Assembly (NCBI GenBank): GCA_021414115.1
Contig: JAIOPD010000097.1
Coordinates: 17,092 to 81,091, forward strand
Direction: 5' to 3'
DNA length: 64,000 nt
Source: Planctomycetia bacterium
GTDB taxonomy: Bacteria; Planctomycetota; Planctomycetia; Pirellulales; UBA1268
The translations under genes were made by a program, and so were the position numbers. Positions 1 through 12,491 of this stretch are shown piece by piece; positions within the stretch are counted from its first letter, which is position 1, and every line of letters starts with the position of its first letter. The notes under the pieces are model-generated. The model did not search any database. It was not told the DNA's origin and saw only the letters and a program-made list of their open reading frames with translations.

Positions 1-741
1 TCGGAGACGCCATCCCGAGAAGGATGATGCATCGTCATCGTTGAACGCCAAGGCAGTCCGCCCTGCCAGCTCGCCGATCACGGCGGAGTCGGTGTCGCTG
101 CCAAACCGCTCCCACACGGTCATCGTCTCATCGCATGGAAACTCCCCGACCACGGCACCCGCGCCCGGGCGGGAGCCCAGCTTCCGAACGGTGAGCCCGT
201 CGATCGCCAAGACCCCGATCGTGGAAAATGGGCCTCCTGACCAGAGTGCGACGCCGATGCTCCGCGTCCCTTCAGGCACCGTGAATGTGCCAGCGCCGCG
301 GCTGGGTGACGACGCCGGGAGCGTGCCGCGCCAACCCACGCTCTTGCCGACCATGAAAAACTCGAACATCCCGGTGTGCTTGTACTCCGGGCTCGGGCCA
401 AAGCAGATCACGCTCAGCCGCATTTGTCGGTCGATGTCGTGCCAGTCGGCATCCACGGGCTCGAGTTTATAGAGCAGCCGGGTGCCCGCCGGCCCGGCCT
501 TGGTGACGCCGAAGGGCTCGAAGGAGATGAACAGATCCGCCTGCTGCGAGGGCGGGAGCCGAATCACGCCGTTCGCCGGCAGGCTCGCCGGCGTTCCATT
601 CACCGACAATGCGACGATGCGGGCGACCGCATCGGGGGCAACCTGTGGCTCCACCTGAGCCCGGGCAGGGACCATCCAGATCGTCAGCGCGATCAGCGCT
701 GCGATGCCCTGCGGCCTGACTGATGGTGAAGTCACGTCCAT
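1..741 (-). CDS. Secreted/membrane protein N-terminal part (partial, runs off the left edge); possibly the N-terminal sensory region of a signalling protein
   Basis: Minus-strand reading from ATG at 739-741 is open to the window edge: MDVTSPSVRPQGIAALIALTIWMVPARAQVEPQVAPDAVARIVALSVNGTPASLPANGVIRLPPSQQADLFISFEPFG... with a signal-peptide-like N-terminus. Not in the ORF track because there is no stop inside the window. Confidence 0.6.
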   Translation of the reverse strand, partial: MDVTSPSVRPQGIAALIALTIWMVPARAQVEPQVAPDAVARIVALSVNGTPASLPANGVIRLPPSQQADLFISFEPFGVTKAGPAGTRLLYKLEPVDADWHDIDRQMRLSVICFGPSPEYKHTGMFEFFMVGKSVGWRGTLPASSPSRGAGTFTVPEGTRSIGVALWSGGPFSTIGVLAIDGLTVRKLGSRPGAGAVVGEFPCDETMTVWERFGSDTDSAVIGELAGRTALAFNDDDASSFSGWRLR

Positions 742-979
742 GGTTTCCCCGAGCAAGTCATTATGAGGTAGGGAAACCCTCGCTGCACCCCTGGGTCGCA
801 GCCCAGTGCGATGCGGCATCCTCCCGAACATCGACCGCAACCAGGAAAGATGGTCGGTGGTCTGGCGATGCGCATGGCCAGTTTTGGCTATTTAGCCGTC
901 TGCCGGCGGTCCTATGATTTTGTTGGGGGTGTCGTCTACCCCCGAAAGCATGGAACCAGCCAGCGACCGAGGAACTGCC

Positions 980-3900
980 ATGGTCTCCTTCGCCACCCCA
1001 CGCACCGAGGTGTTTTCCACCTTCCGGCGTGGAGCACGAGTGCTCGCCACGGCGCTCCTCGTTTTGATGGGACGCGGCGGTGAGGCCACGGCGGCTGATA
1101 TCTCCCTGTTTCAAAGCGACCCCCTTGGCCAGAGCTCGTTCAATACGGGCACGAGCTGGAACGGAGGCGCCGTGCCGACCGCCGGGAACAACTACTTCAC
1201 CGGCGCCTACACCCTCCGCACCCCGAATGATTCCTCCAGCGATTTCACGTTCGCGGGCGATGCGCTGACCATCGACGTGTCCGGGGCGCTTCGCTACGTG
1301 GGGCTCGCCAATTCGACGCCGGTGATCACCATCAACAACCTGATCATGGACGGCGGCCTGCTCATCAACGGGGCCAACGAGATCGCCTCCGGCACCTCGA
1401 CGCTGACCCTCTCCGGCTCGATGACGCTCAAGTCGAACTCCGGCCTCAACCTCGGCAGTGCCGACAGCATGCAGCACAACGTGGTGCTGAATTCGACGCT
1501 CACCGGGACGGGCGGCTTCTACATCGGCACGTCGACCGTGTCGGGGTCGATCAACCCGGTGTCGACGGTGACCATCAACGGCAACAACAGTGGATTCAGC
1601 GGCGGTTTTTTCCTCAGCCGCAACTACACCGACAAGCTTGGCGGCACGGTCATCCTCAACGGCACCAACGCGACCTATCCGCAGATCATGTCGTCGGCGA
1701 CGATCCGGCTCGGGCATGTCAACGCGCTGGGCACGGGCCAGCTCGGCATCGACGCGGGCACTGTCGATCTCAATGGTTTTTCTGCCTCGATCGGCAGCCT
1801 CTCGGGCGCGGGCGGGGCGATCGTCAACAACGGCGGGGGCGCCCTGACGTTCACGGTGGGCAACGACAACACGACTTCCAGCTACTCCGGCTCGATCCTG
1901 GACCGCACCTCCGGCGCGGGCACGCTGGCCCTGACGAAGGTGGGCAACGGCGTGCTGACGCTGTCCGGGAGCAATTCCTACACGGGGGGCACGCGGATCA
2001 ACGCCGGCGTGCTGGCCTTCGGCCACACGAGCGCTCTCGGCACGGGCACGGTCACGATCGGCAGCGGCACGCTGCGGGCCGCGGTGTCGGGCACCGTGGC
2101 CAACCCCATCGCCACGAACGGCTCTTGGATCGACAGCAACGGCAATACCGTCCGGCTCTCCGGCGTGATCAGCGGGTCCAACGGCCTGACCAAAGCGGCG
2201 ACCTCGGGCACGCTCACGCTCGCGGGTGACAACACGTTCACCGGTAATGTCGTCGTCGACGGGACCGGCTCTTCGAGCGTTCTCGTAGCCACGCGGAACA
2301 CGTCGCTCGGCACGGGCACCAAGACCGTCACCGTCACAGGATTCGATCGAACGCTCGCCCTTGACGGCAGCGGCGGCAACATCACGCTGGGCAGCAACAT
2401 CAGTTACTCGCTCAGCAACTTTACAACGCAGGCTCTCTGGAATCTTGCCGGTAATAATACCATTTCCGGGTCGATCTCCATGACCGTTGGCGGCGGCGAC
2501 ACGTTCATCCGGAGCGATGCCGGCTCACTAACGCTGGCGGGAAACATCGGCGTGTCGTCCGCCAATCTGAGAATTCTCACGCTCACCGGCTCGGCCGGCG
2601 GCACCGTCAGCGGGACCCTCTGGAATGGGAATGGCACGACGGCGCTCGCCAAGACGGGGGCCGGCACATGGACGCTCTCCGGGTCGAACACCTACACGGG
2701 CGGCACGCAGATCAACGCCGGCGTGCTCGCTATCACCAACACGAGCGCCCTCGGCACGGGCACGGTGACGATCAGCAGCGGCACGCTGCGAGCCACGATG
2801 TCGGGCACCTTGGCCAACCCCATCGCCGCGAACGCCGCCAGGGTCGACACGAGTGGCAATGCGGTCAGACTCTCCGGGGTGATCAGCGGGTCCAATGGCT
2901 TCACAAAAGTCGCCACGTCGGGCACGCTCACGCTCGCAGGTGACAACACCTTCACCGGTGACGTGACCCTCGACGGGAGCACGACGATTTCGCCCGCGAG
3001 CGTCCTCGTGGTGACACGGAACTCGTCGCTCGGCACGGGCGCCAAGACCGTGTCCGTTGCCGGCTACGGTAAGACGCTGATTCTCGACGGCAGCGGTGGC
3101 GACATCACGCTGGGCAGCACCATCGGCTTCGCGTTGAGCAATGACGGAGGTCCATCCCAGGCGCTTCTGAATCTTGCGGGTAACAACACCATTTCCGGAT
3201 CTATCGGGATGACCTCGGGCGGAGGTGGCACAATCATCCAGAGTGACGCCGGATCGCTGACGCTGGCGGGAAACATCAGTTCCAACACGGGTTTGCGGAG
3301 GTTGACGCTGACCGGTTCGGCCGGCGGTACGGTAAGCGGCAATGTTGGGAACGGCGTCGGCACCGTGGGGATCACCAAGACGGGGGCCGGCACGTGGACG
3401 CTCTCCGGCTCGAACACTTATTCCAGCACGACGACCGGGTCGGCGGGCGTACTGATTTTCGGCAGGCAGGCCGCTCTGTACGGAGGGACGACGGCTAGCT
3501 GGACCAAATCGAACATCACCTTCGAGTCGGGTGCCACTCTCGGCGTGCGGGTCGGCGATGCGGCGGGCGGTTTCTTCGATTCCACGGCCGTGGACACGCT
3601 GCTCGGGGCCGGCGGTCTCGGGGCGAGCGATGCCACGTCGGGCCTCAAGAGCGGGGCTCTGTTCGCCTTCGACACGACGAACGCGACAGGTGGCTCATTC
3701 ACGTACGCCTCCACGATCGCGAACTCCAACAGTGGCAGCAACGTGCTCGGCATCGTCAAACTCGGCTCCGGCACGCTCACGCTCTCCGCGAGCAACACCT
3801 ACACGGGGGGCGCGACCGTGAGCGTCGGCCGCCTCACGCTCGGCCAAGCCAATGCCCTGGGCCCAGGCACCGCAACGGTCTCTGGCGGTGAATTGAATAT

Positions 3901-6900
3901 CGCGACATACGCTCCGAGTGTTGCCGGCTTCCGGATCACCAGCGGCACGCTCCTTGGCACCGGCACGCTGACGAGCAGCTCGACCTACGATGTGCAGGCG
4001 GGCACGGTACTTGCCAACCTCGGCGGAAGCGTGGGGCTGACGAAGTCTACCGCCAACACGGTCACGCTCGCTGGCAACAATACCTACTCGGGAGTGACGA
4101 CCGTCTCGGCAGGCACGCTCGCGCTCGGCAGCGGTGGCACCGCCGGATCCGTGGCGGGTAACATCACCAACAACGCCGCCTTGGTATTCAACCGATCCGA
4201 CAACATCACGTATTCGGGCGTCATCAGTGGGTCGGGGAGTGTCCAGAAGCTTGGCGCCAGCACGCTCACGCTGGGCGGATCGGCGACCACCGTCGGGAGC
4301 CTGCTAGTGGGCTTCAATGACACGTCCAGTGGCACCAATACGCTCGCAGTCGCCGCTGCGTCGGCCGTGTCGATCGGCACCGGAGCGAGCGACCAACTTG
4401 GCGTCGGCATCTGGGGCGTCGACATGCCATCCACCGTGACGAGCGTCCTAGATCTTCGCAACGCCACGAGCCTCACGATCAATGTCGGCAGAATCCGCGT
4501 CGGCGTGAACGATACGACCGGGTCGACGAACAGCGCCAAAAGTGCCCTCCTCCAACTTCCCGGTTCGGCCACGATCACGTCCGCGACATCGTTCGTGATC
4601 GGTGATTCCGGTGCTCCTCTGGGGCTCAATAACGAAAGCGTCACCACGACCGGTACGGGCACGATCACCCTCCGCACGCCGACCATGACGATCGGGGCGA
4701 GCAAAGCGACGGGCTCGTTCACGCTCGGTGTCGGTACGCTCGACCTCGCCGGAACAGCTGGTGGCCGTGCCTCGTTGGCTGTGGGCGATTTTTCCAACAG
4801 TTCCGCCGCGACGGGCAGTAGCTTTGCAGGCACGGCCGACTTCTCGGCCGGTACGCTCGTTGCTTCACTCAGCAGCCTCGTCGTCGGGCGAATGAATCAG
4901 GCTCTCGCGGGTTCCGAAGCAGCCACGCTGACGCTCGGCACGAGTGCCTCCAACCGGCTCGACATCAGCGGGGCCGCCGCCACCAACGGTGCGGTCATGG
5001 TCATCGGCCGCAACCTCAACGCGGGCACCGGCCTAGCTTCGGGCACCGTGACGATTGGCAACCTCGACTCCGCCAGCCAGATCGTGGCCACCGACAACGG
5101 CACGGCGATCCTCCTCGGCTCGCGGACGAGCACCGGCCCGGCCGCAGGCACGCTCAACCTCAACGGCGGCACGCTCACGATCACGACCACAGGCACCGGC
5201 ATCACCGGCGGCTCCGGGACGAGCACCGTCAACTTCAACGGCACCACGCTGCGAGCAGGAGCTACGAGTGCCAACTGGATCACGGGCCTGACCACGGCCA
5301 ACGTGCAGGCCGGCGGCGCGTTGTTCGACACGAATGCGTTCAATGTCACGGTCGCCCAGGCTTTCAGCGGCACCGGCGGACTCACGAAGCTCGGCGCGGG
5401 CACGCTCACGCTCACCGGAAGCAGCACTTATTCCGGTCAGACGAGAGTTTCCAGTGGCGTGCTCGCCCTCGGCGCGGCCAACGCCGTCTCCAACCAGAGC
5501 AACCTGCTCGTGAACGGGGGCTCGTTCGACCTCGCTACATTCAATGACACGGTCGGCACGGTCACGCTCACAAGCGGCTCGATCCTCGGTTCAGGCACGC
5601 TCACCGGCTCGAGCTACGACGTCCGGGCCGGCACCGTGCTTGCGATCCTTGGCGGAACCGCGGGCCTCACGAAGTCCACCGCCGGCACCGTCACGCTCTC
5701 GGGCGCCAACACCTACTCGGGTGCGACGATCATCCAGACGGGCACGCTCCTCACCGGGATCGCCAACGCCATCTCCGGCAATTCCGCGATCACGATCGGC
5801 AGCGCGGCCAGCCGCGGCTTCCTGGAAATCGACCATCCTCTGTCGATCTCGAGCCTCACGTTCACAGGCTCCGGCGGCGACATCTCGAGTCTGAGCACTG
5901 GCACGGCCACGTTCTTTGCGACCAGCGGCACGGCCACGATCACCGTGCTCGGCGGCACCAATGCCTTCCACGCCAATGCCACGCTCGCCTCGCCCACGGT
6001 CGTGGACGTGGCCAGCAACGCCCTTTTCAGCTTTCATAACAACCTTGCCGGCGGCGCGAGCCTGACGAAGTCGGGCGCCGGCACGATGGAACTCACCTCA
6101 GCCGACAACGACCAGCTCTCGGGCAACCTGTTCATCACCGCCGGCCGGGTAAATATCGGGTCCGGCATGAACCAGATCGGCACCGGCACGACCACGCTCT
6201 CGGGCGGGTCGATCATCGATCTCGGCGGCCAATCCTTCACCGACCGGATTGTTGTGCTCAACGGCACGATTCTGAACGCCGGTGGCACTGCCACTACCAC
6301 GACGATCGCAGGCCCCTCGACGATCAGCGGCACGACCACGCTCCTGGGCACCTACAACATCACCTCCACCGGCAGTGCCCGGTTCGAGTCGGTCGTGGGC
6401 AACGGATCCTCGATTATGAACGTGAACGTGAACTCCGGTGGCGGCACCGGCGGCCAGGCGGTCTTCGCCAGCGCCGTATCGGGCTCGGCAAATGTCACTG
6501 TCTACGCTGGTGGCACGGCAACGTTCGCCGACACGGTGAGTGGCTATGTGATCTCGCACGGCGCGAGCACGTTCAACGGCAGCTTCCTTTCCGAGGCACA
6601 GGTGCAAGGCGGCGGCTCGGCCACGTTCGCGGGTGCCACGGGCGCGGCATCGACCGTCGCGATCGCCTCCGGCGGCCGGGCGAGTTTCGCAGGGACGGTG
6701 GCGGGCCAGGTGAACGTCTCGGGATCGGCGACGTTTGGCTCGGCGAGCAGCCTGACCGGCAGCCTTTATACGGGCGTCGGCGGGGTGGCGACGCTCGACA
6801 ACGTCGCATCTGCGATCGCCGTCGGGATCCACAACGACGGCCAGCTCATCGTGAACCGAACGAGTGGCAACCAGACGATCTCCGGTTTGATTCAAGGGTC

Positions 6901-8497
6901 GGGCAGCCTTGTGAAGCAGGGGGCCGGCCTGCTCGTGCTCGACGGCCCAAATAGCGGCTACTCGGGCAGCGTCACGATCACGGGCGGCACGATCCAGGCG
7001 GGCAACGGCAACGCTCTTGGCACCGGCGCCGTGGCGGTCAATGCCGGCGGCCTCGATCTCAAGGGCAACACGGTGTCGATCGGCACGCTTTCCGGTTCGG
7101 CGGGAGCGAGCATCCAGTCGAGCGCCGGTGCGGCCCGGCTCGTGTCGCAGGCGACCGGCGACTCGACGTTCGCGGGCGTGATCTCGGACGGCGCCGGCAC
7201 GGTCGGCTTCACGAAGAACGGCGCCGGCAGGCTCACGTTTGCAGCCGCTCAAACGTATACCGGCAGCACGATCGTCTCGAGCGGCGTGCTCGCCTTGGGT
7301 GCGGCGAATGCCATCGCCAACCAGAGCAACCTGTCCGTGAGCGGCGGCTCATTCGATCTCGCCACGTTCAATAACACGGTCGGCGCGGTCACGCTCACAA
7401 GCGGCTCGATCATCGGATCCGGCACGCTCTCCGGCTCGAGCTACGCCCTCCAGGGTGGTCAAGTGACCGCCAGGCTTGGCCCAGGTGCGATCACGGTATC
7501 TACCGGCACCATCACGCTCGGCTCAGCCGGCCGGCTGAACTCGGCTTCCGGCCTGACGATCTCAAGCGGCCAGCTCACGCTCGGCGGCAGCGAGTCGGTG
7601 GCGAGCTTGGTAATCACCGGCGGCATCCTGGGTGGCGTGGGCAACACGCTCACGAGCGCCGCGTTCTACGACGTCCAGGCAGGTAGTGTGCTTGCGAACC
7701 TCGGCGGCTCTGTCGGCCTCACGAAGTCCACGGGCGGCACCGTCGTGCTCTCCGGTGCCAACACCTACTCCGGCCAGACGACAGTTTCGAGCGGCGTGCT
7801 CGCGATGGCCGCGAACGGGTCGTTTGCCAATAGCCAGACGATCGTCGTGGGCGATGCCGGTTCGAGCGGTGCAGTGCTCGACCTCACGGCGAAGAGCGGC
7901 ACCTTCGCCTTCGGCAGCGACCAGACGCTCAAGGGCGGCGGCACGATCACGCTCGCATCGAACACGGTGCTCAACGTGCAGGGCACGTTCTCACCGGGCA
8001 ACAGCCCGGGCCTATTCACCTACGACGGCGGCACGACGCTGCTCTCCGGCACGTCGATCATGGAGATCTTCGGTACGACTCGGGCCACGCAGGCATCGCA
8101 CGATTCAGGGTTCTACGACGCAGTAAACATCATCAACGGCAGCATCCTGAACTTCAACGACAGCGCGCTGACGCTCGATTTCAACCAGTCGTTTGCCGAC
8201 TTCTCCACGTTTGCCCTGTTCATGCCCAGCGGTTCGTCGAGCCTGCTGGGCACCTTTGGGTCGGTCAACGTCATCGGCTCGGCCTACACCGGCCTGAACT
8301 GGACGAGCGGCACTAGCGGCGTATGGATGTCCTCGGCCACCACGGGCGGCCAGACGCTGGAGTTCAATCCTACGACCGGCGTGCTCGTGATCGTGCCCGA
8401 GCCGGGTTCGCTCGCACTCGCCGCGGCAGGGCTCGGCGCCTTGGGTGGTGTGATATGGAAGCGGAGGCGGCTGGCTGGAGCCGGCTTGACGACATGA
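980..8497 (+). CDS. Giant autotransporter-associated beta-strand repeat protein with C-terminal PEP-CTERM sorting signal
   Basis: ORF 914..8497. Dozens of GxGTLTLSGxNTYTGxTxVxxGxLxxG repeats; C-terminus [26 protein letters not shown] is a typical PEP-CTERM motif + TM + Arg cluster. Start at 980 ([11 protein letters not shown]..., hydrophobic [11 protein letters not shown]) favoured over 914. Confidence 0.93.
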   Translation: MVSFATPRTEVFSTFRRGARVLATALLVLMGRGGEATAADISLFQSDPLGQSSFNTGTSWNGGAVPTAGNNYFTGAYTLRTPNDSSSDFTFAGDALTIDVSGALRYVGLANSTPVITINNLIMDGGLLINGANEIASGTSTLTLSGSMTLKSNSGLNLGSADSMQHNVVLNSTLTGTGGFYIGTSTVSGSINPVSTVTINGNNSGFSGGFFLSRNYTDKLGGTVILNGTNATYPQIMSSATIRLGHVNALGTGQLGIDAGTVDLNGFSASIGSLSGAGGAIVNNGGGALTFTVGNDNTTSSYSGSILDRTSGAGTLALTKVGNGVLTLSGSNSYTGGTRINAGVLAFGHTSALGTGTVTIGSGTLRAAVSGTVANPIATNGSWIDSNGNTVRLSGVISGSNGLTKAATSGTLTLAGDNTFTGNVVVDGTGSSSVLVATRNTSLGTGTKTVTVTGFDRTLALDGSGGNITLGSNISYSLSNFTTQALWNLAGNNTISGSISMTVGGGDTFIRSDAGSLTLAGNIGVSSANLRILTLTGSAGGTVSGTLWNGNGTTALAKTGAGTWTLSGSNTYTGGTQINAGVLAITNTSALGTGTVTISSGTLRATMSGTLANPIAANAARVDTSGNAVRLSGVISGSNGFTKVATSGTLTLAGDNTFTGDVTLDGSTTISPASVLVVTRNSSLGTGAKTVSVAGYGKTLILDGSGGDITLGSTIGFALSNDGGPSQALLNLAGNNTISGSIGMTSGGGGTIIQSDAGSLTLAGNISSNTGLRRLTLTGSAGGTVSGNVGNGVGTVGITKTGAGTWTLSGSNTYSSTTTGSAGVLIFGRQAALYGGTTASWTKSNITFESGATLGVRVGDAAGGFFDSTAVDTLLGAGGLGASDATSGLKSGALFAFDTTNATGGSFTYASTIANSNSGSNVLGIVKLGSGTLTLSASNTYTGGATVSVGRLTLGQANALGPGTATVSGGELNIATYAPSVAGFRITSGTLLGTGTLTSSSTYDVQAGTVLANLGGSVGLTKSTANTVTLAGNNTYSGVTTVSAGTLALGSGGTAGSVAGNITNNAALVFNRSDNITYSGVISGSGSVQKLGASTLTLGGSATTVGSLLVGFNDTSSGTNTLAVAAASAVSIGTGASDQLGVGIWGVDMPSTVTSVLDLRNATSLTINVGRIRVGVNDTTGSTNSAKSALLQLPGSATITSATSFVIGDSGAPLGLNNESVTTTGTGTITLRTPTMTIGASKATGSFTLGVGTLDLAGTAGGRASLAVGDFSNSSAATGSSFAGTADFSAGTLVASLSSLVVGRMNQALAGSEAATLTLGTSASNRLDISGAAATNGAVMVIGRNLNAGTGLASGTVTIGNLDSASQIVATDNGTAILLGSRTSTGPAAGTLNLNGGTLTITTTGTGITGGSGTSTVNFNGTTLRAGATSANWITGLTTANVQAGGALFDTNAFNVTVAQAFSGTGGLTKLGAGTLTLTGSSTYSGQTRVSSGVLALGAANAVSNQSNLLVNGGSFDLATFNDTVGTVTLTSGSILGSGTLTGSSYDVRAGTVLAILGGTAGLTKSTAGTVTLSGANTYSGATIIQTGTLLTGIANAISGNSAITIGSAASRGFLEIDHPLSISSLTFTGSGGDISSLSTGTATFFATSGTATITVLGGTNAFHANATLASPTVVDVASNALFSFHNNLAGGASLTKSGAGTMELTSADNDQLSGNLFITAGRVNIGSGMNQIGTGTTTLSGGSIIDLGGQSFTDRIVVLNGTILNAGGTATTTTIAGPSTISGTTTLLGTYNITSTGSARFESVVGNGSSIMNVNVNSGGGTGGQAVFASAVSGSANVTVYAGGTATFADTVSGYVISHGASTFNGSFLSEAQVQGGGSATFAGATGAASTVAIASGGRASFAGTVAGQVNVSGSATFGSASSLTGSLYTGVGGVATLDNVASAIAVGIHNDGQLIVNRTSGNQTISGLIQGSGSLVKQGAGLLVLDGPNSGYSGSVTITGGTIQAGNGNALGTGAVAVNAGGLDLKGNTVSIGTLSGSAGASIQSSAGAARLVSQATGDSTFAGVISDGAGTVGFTKNGAGRLTFAAAQTYTGSTIVSSGVLALGAANAIANQSNLSVSGGSFDLATFNNTVGAVTLTSGSIIGSGTLSGSSYALQGGQVTARLGPGAITVSTGTITLGSAGRLNSASGLTISSGQLTLGGSESVASLVITGGILGGVGNTLTSAAFYDVQAGSVLANLGGSVGLTKSTGGTVVLSGANTYSGQTTVSSGVLAMAANGSFANSQTIVVGDAGSSGAVLDLTAKSGTFAFGSDQTLKGGGTITLASNTVLNVQGTFSPGNSPGLFTYDGGTTLLSGTSIMEIFGTTRATQASHDSGFYDAVNIINGSILNFNDSALTLDFNQSFADFSTFALFMPSGSSSLLGTFGSVNVIGSAYTGLNWTSGTSGVWMSSATTGGQTLEFNPTTGVLVIVPEPGSLALAAAGLGALGGVIWKRRRLAGAGLTT

Positions 8498-9423
8498 GCA
8501 GCCGCACTCGTGCCGGCCTGACGTTGATCGAACTGCTTGTCGTCGTGGCGATCATCGGATTGTTGGTCGCCATGCTTCTGCCGGCCGTGCAATCTGCACG
8601 GGAGGCCGCGCGGCGGGTGCAGTGCCAAAACAACCTGAAGCAACAGGTGCTCGCCGTCCATGGCTACCACGGCTCCATCCGACGGCTGCCGCCCACGAGA
8701 ATCGCCGACCACAAGGCCACGTGGCTCGTGCTCATCCTGCCCTACATCGAGCAATCGGCCTTCTTCGCGGAGTGGGACCTCAACAAGTGTGTCTACGACA
8801 TGCCGGAGGCCACTCGGACACGCTCGGTGGCCGCCTATCTCTGCCCCAACCGCGGTTCGGGACGGATCTGCCATGCGACGACTGCTGATGCCACCCTCGA
8901 TACCCGGCACTCGGACCACGGTTCCGGACCCTACGCGATGGCCTGCGCTGACTATGCGGCCGTCTATGGGACGTGGACTCCCGCACACTTTAGTATCCCA
9001 ATGAATCTTACCGACGGCGCGATGGTCACCGGGCGGATCGATGACGGCACCCCCTTGGACGTCGCCCAAAACGTGCCCTCGACCCTCGCGAGGCCCTGGT
9101 TCTCGGTGACGAGTTTCGATCACATCCGTGACGGCCTCTCGAACACGCTCCTGCTTTCCGAAGTGACGCGTGGCACGGCGGATAGACGCGGCGGCGCCTA
9201 CAACGGCGACAGTAATGTCGGCGCGACGGGTGGCGCGAACAATCCAATCTCGATTACACCGACCGACTGGAATAACCGCATGGGCAGCGACCATCCGGGG
9301 GTCTGCCCGACGGCGTTCTGCGACGGCAGCATCAAGCCGCTGCGGGTGGAAATGGGGGCGATCACGCTCGGCCAGCTCGTGACTCGAAGCGGCGGCGAAA
9401 TTATCGCAGCGGAGGCATGGTAA
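8494..9423 (+). CDS. DUF1559 family prepilin-like protein (type II pseudopilin N-terminus)
   Basis: [50 protein letters not shown], the planctomycete DUF1559 signature; start codon overlaps upstream stop (ATGA). Confidence 0.93.
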   Translation: MSSRTRAGLTLIELLVVVAIIGLLVAMLLPAVQSAREAARRVQCQNNLKQQVLAVHGYHGSIRRLPPTRIADHKATWLVLILPYIEQSAFFAEWDLNKCVYDMPEATRTRSVAAYLCPNRGSGRICHATTADATLDTRHSDHGSGPYAMACADYAAVYGTWTPAHFSIPMNLTDGAMVTGRIDDGTPLDVAQNVPSTLARPWFSVTSFDHIRDGLSNTLLLSEVTRGTADRRGGAYNGDSNVGATGGANNPISITPTDWNNRMGSDHPGVCPTAFCDGSIKPLRVEMGAITLGQLVTRSGGEIIAAEAW

Positions 9424-9824
9424 GCATGCTGTATCTGCGAAACATCAGCGCGGTCGTGCTCCTGGCAGCGGTTGCCGGATGCGGTGGAGAAGGTATGCAC
9501 GAAGTGACCGGCCGGCTGACCGGCCCGAACGGCGCACCGCTGCCCGAGATTCGCGTCGTCTTTATCGGAAAAGACACTTCGGTGACGGCAACGGCAACGA
9601 CGGCTACAGACGGAGTCTATCGTCTCGGCACACGGCGTCCTGGCGAAGGTTCACCCGCAGGCGACTACACGGTGCTCGCAGTGGACGACGTGCCATTCTC
9701 CGACAGTGCTCCATCACGGGCGCCCCGGATTGCCAAACGATATTCCGACCCCGCGCTCTCGGGGCTGGAGGCCTGCGTGAAGCCGGGCCGCAATCGCTTT
9801 GATTTTCAACTTGATCCGCAGTAA
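9417..9824 (+). CDS. Lipoprotein, carboxypeptidase-regulatory-like fold
   Basis: Signal peptide with lipobox (AAVAGC); [23 protein letters not shown]...DGVYRLGT; overlaps upstream gene. Confidence 0.75.
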   Translation: MVSMLYLRNISAVVLLAAVAGCGGEGMHEVTGRLTGPNGAPLPEIRVVFIGKDTSVTATATTATDGVYRLGTRRPGEGSPAGDYTVLAVDDVPFSDSAPSRAPRIAKRYSDPALSGLEACVKPGRNRFDFQLDPQ

Positions 9825-9840
9825 TCCCGCGAGGGAATCG

Positions 9841-12414
9841 ATGACTGGCATGATGCGTGTGGCCATCGTCTTGGGCGTGGCCGCGATGGCACCGGCTGCC
9901 GCCGGGGCCGGCGGGTGGCATGAGGGCCGACATCTCGTGCGGCCCGACGCCGCAGCGACACAGCTTGTTCCGTTCGACGTGGTTCTCGCGTCGGACGAGG
10001 CGGTCGCCGACATCTACGTGGCGCGAGAGGATGCCGCCGTCGTCCACACGGCGGCCCGCCTACTGGCCGACGATATCGAGAAAACGTCGGGCCGCCGTCC
10101 CCAGATCACGCCCGACGCCGCCGCGCTCGGCCGGACGGCGGTGCTGATCGGCACGCTTGGCGCGTCGCCGCTGATCGACGACGTGGTCGCGAAGGCCGCC
10201 ATCGACACCGGCCGAATTCGGGGACGCTGGGAGGCCTTTGGCATCCAGACCGTGCAGCAACCCATCGCCGGCGTGGAACGGGCACTGCTCATCATCGGCA
10301 GCGACCGCCGCGGCACGGCCTATGGCGTGATGGAATTATGCCGTGCCATCGGGGTATCGCCGTGGCACTACTGGGCGGACGTGCCAGCCCCGAAGCGGCA
10401 GCGTGTGGTGGCGGGCAGTGAGTCGCTGGTCACGTCAGCGCCGAGCGTGCAGTACCGCGGCATCTTCATCAACGACGAATGGCTCACGATGCTGCCGTGG
10501 GTGGCCACCACGCTCGACCCGCAGGCGAAACTTCGGCCGGGGCCGGCCCTCTATACAAAGGTGTTCGAGTTGATGCTCCGGCTGCGGCTCAACCTGCTCT
10601 GGCCGCCGGCGTGGAAGCACGAGTTTGGTGAGATCCCGGGAAATTTCGCCCTGGCAGACGAATGGGGCATCGTCATCGGATCGTCCCACTGCGAGGCGAT
10701 GCTGCGATCGAATCACGTGTGCCTGGACCGCCGGCCTGAGTTGACGCCGTGGCGGTATGACACCAACCGCAACCCGATCCTTGCCTACTGGGAGGAATCA
10801 GCCCGCGACCGTGGCGCGTTCGAGGCTGTGTGGACGGTCGGCATGCGAGGGGGCGCCGACACGCCGTTCGAGGGGCCGGAGACCGCGGAGGGCAAGGCCC
10901 GGCTCATGGAGCAGGTCGTGGCCGATCAGCGGGGCCTGCTCGAGACGCACGTGCGGCCACACCGCGCCGCGATCCCACAGTGCTTCATGCCCTATACCGA
11001 CGTGCTCGAAATCTACGACGCCGGCCTCCGGCTTCCGGACGACGTGACGATCGTCTGGCCGGAAGACAACTGGGGCAATATCCGCCGGCTGCCGACGACT
11101 GCCGAACGCGGGCGTTCCGGAGGTCACGGCATCTACTACCACGTCGATTACTTCGGTCCGCCAGAGCAATACACCTGGTTCAACACCACGCCCCCGGCCC
11201 GTATCTGGGCGGAAATGCGAAAGGCCTGGGACAACGGCGTCCGCCGGCTCTGGGTATTGAACGTCGGTGAAATCAAATCACAGGAGGTATGCACCGATTT
11301 CTGGGCCCGGCTGGCCTGGAACATCGACGGCTTCGGCCCGGACTCGCAGCCGGCGTATCTGGAGGCCCTGGCCGCGGAATGGTTTGGCCCCGAGCGTGCT
11401 CCAGACGTGGCCGCGATCTGGGGAGAGTTCTTTCGGCTCTGCTGTGTGCGGAAGCCGGAACACCTCTACGACGTCCGATGGATCGCGGAACTCGGGCCCG
11501 AGATGCGGGCCAGCCTCCTGCAGTCTTATCAGGCGCTCACCGATCGCCTCGATGCGTGCCGGAAGCAGATCGCTCCCGAGATGCAGGATGCCTTCTTCGC
11601 GACTGTGTATTACCCGGCCAGGATGCTCTGCGCTGCAGGGCTGATGAGCCTGCACCGTGACCGTAGTTTCCGCGAAGCGGCCACTCCCGAGGTCGCTAAG
11701 GCGAGTGCTGCCGAGGCGGACTGCTGGCAGGCCTGCATCGACGAGGAAACCAACGCCTTCAACATGGCCCTCGCCGGCGGCAAGTGGCGACATATGATGG
11801 TCGTGGCCATGAACTGCCATCCCTCCTGCCCCGAGCCGCAGGCCGTGCTCATGGGCAAGAAGCCCTGGGACAAGTATGTCTTCGATCGTTGCGCGCAAGG
11901 TCCGGCACGCCGTTCGCTGGTGGCAACCTTTGCCGGCGGCGACCACTCCGATAAGTCAGAGGCTCCCGGCGCAACCTGGCACACGATCACGGGGTTGGGC
12001 TGGACGGGCCGAGCCGTGACGCTCCTGCCCATGGTGGAGGAAAACAATTGGGAGTTGGCTAAAGACGTCGATGCCGTGCCGCACGTGGACTATCGCTTTG
12101 AGTCTGAGGCGAAGAGTGGGGATCTCGTGGCACTCGTCCATATCCTGCCGTCCTTTCGGCTCCATCCCGGCATGGACCTGCGGGTAGCCGTGAGCGTTGA
12201 TGGGGCCCCGCCGCAGATTCAAGAGGTGCCCATGAGCGTGCCGGCCAAGGGATGGGAAGACCAGATGGGATCGCGGCGTGATGCGGTGCGCAACAACCGC
12301 ACGACGTTGTCGTTCTCATTCACGGGTGTCACCGTGGGAGCCCATAGAGTTCGACTCTGGACGCCGTCGCCCGGCGTCGTTGTGGATCAGGTTGATATCG
12401 TGGAACGACGATAG
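9841..12414 (+). CDS. Glycoside hydrolase family 115-like (putative alpha-glucuronidase)
   Basis: ORF 9799..12414; RGTAYGVMELCRAIGVSPWHYWADV, QYRGIFINDEWLTMLPW, LRLNLLWPPAWKHEFGEIPGNFALADEWGIVIGSSHCEAML, VWPEDNWGNIRRLP, GGHGIYYHVDYFGPP resemble GH115 enzymes. Start 9841 gives a signal peptide. Confidence 0.85.
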   Translation: MTGMMRVAIVLGVAAMAPAAAGAGGWHEGRHLVRPDAAATQLVPFDVVLASDEAVADIYVAREDAAVVHTAARLLADDIEKTSGRRPQITPDAAALGRTAVLIGTLGASPLIDDVVAKAAIDTGRIRGRWEAFGIQTVQQPIAGVERALLIIGSDRRGTAYGVMELCRAIGVSPWHYWADVPAPKRQRVVAGSESLVTSAPSVQYRGIFINDEWLTMLPWVATTLDPQAKLRPGPALYTKVFELMLRLRLNLLWPPAWKHEFGEIPGNFALADEWGIVIGSSHCEAMLRSNHVCLDRRPELTPWRYDTNRNPILAYWEESARDRGAFEAVWTVGMRGGADTPFEGPETAEGKARLMEQVVADQRGLLETHVRPHRAAIPQCFMPYTDVLEIYDAGLRLPDDVTIVWPEDNWGNIRRLPTTAERGRSGGHGIYYHVDYFGPPEQYTWFNTTPPARIWAEMRKAWDNGVRRLWVLNVGEIKSQEVCTDFWARLAWNIDGFGPDSQPAYLEALAAEWFGPERAPDVAAIWGEFFRLCCVRKPEHLYDVRWIAELGPEMRASLLQSYQALTDRLDACRKQIAPEMQDAFFATVYYPARMLCAAGLMSLHRDRSFREAATPEVAKASAAEADCWQACIDEETNAFNMALAGGKWRHMMVVAMNCHPSCPEPQAVLMGKKPWDKYVFDRCAQGPARRSLVATFAGGDHSDKSEAPGATWHTITGLGWTGRAVTLLPMVEENNWELAKDVDAVPHVDYRFESEAKSGDLVALVHILPSFRLHPGMDLRVAVSVDGAPPQIQEVPMSVPAKGWEDQMGSRRDAVRNNRTTLSFSFTGVTVGAHRVRLWTPSPGVVVDQVDIVERR

Positions 12415-12491
12415 CCCGGTCCTGCATCGCCACTAGCCACTATTGGCGATCGTTCTGCCGCTCCGGCAGATTAGGCTCGAGTCTTCCTACC

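Noticed and set aside
761-8019. Long minus-strand ORFs (e.g. 761..2026, 4084..4833, 6098..7252) opposite the giant PEP-CTERM gene
   Set aside because: Antisense frames stay open because of high GC and repetitive Gly/Thr/Ser codons; translations have no recognisable domains and lack starts with RBS.
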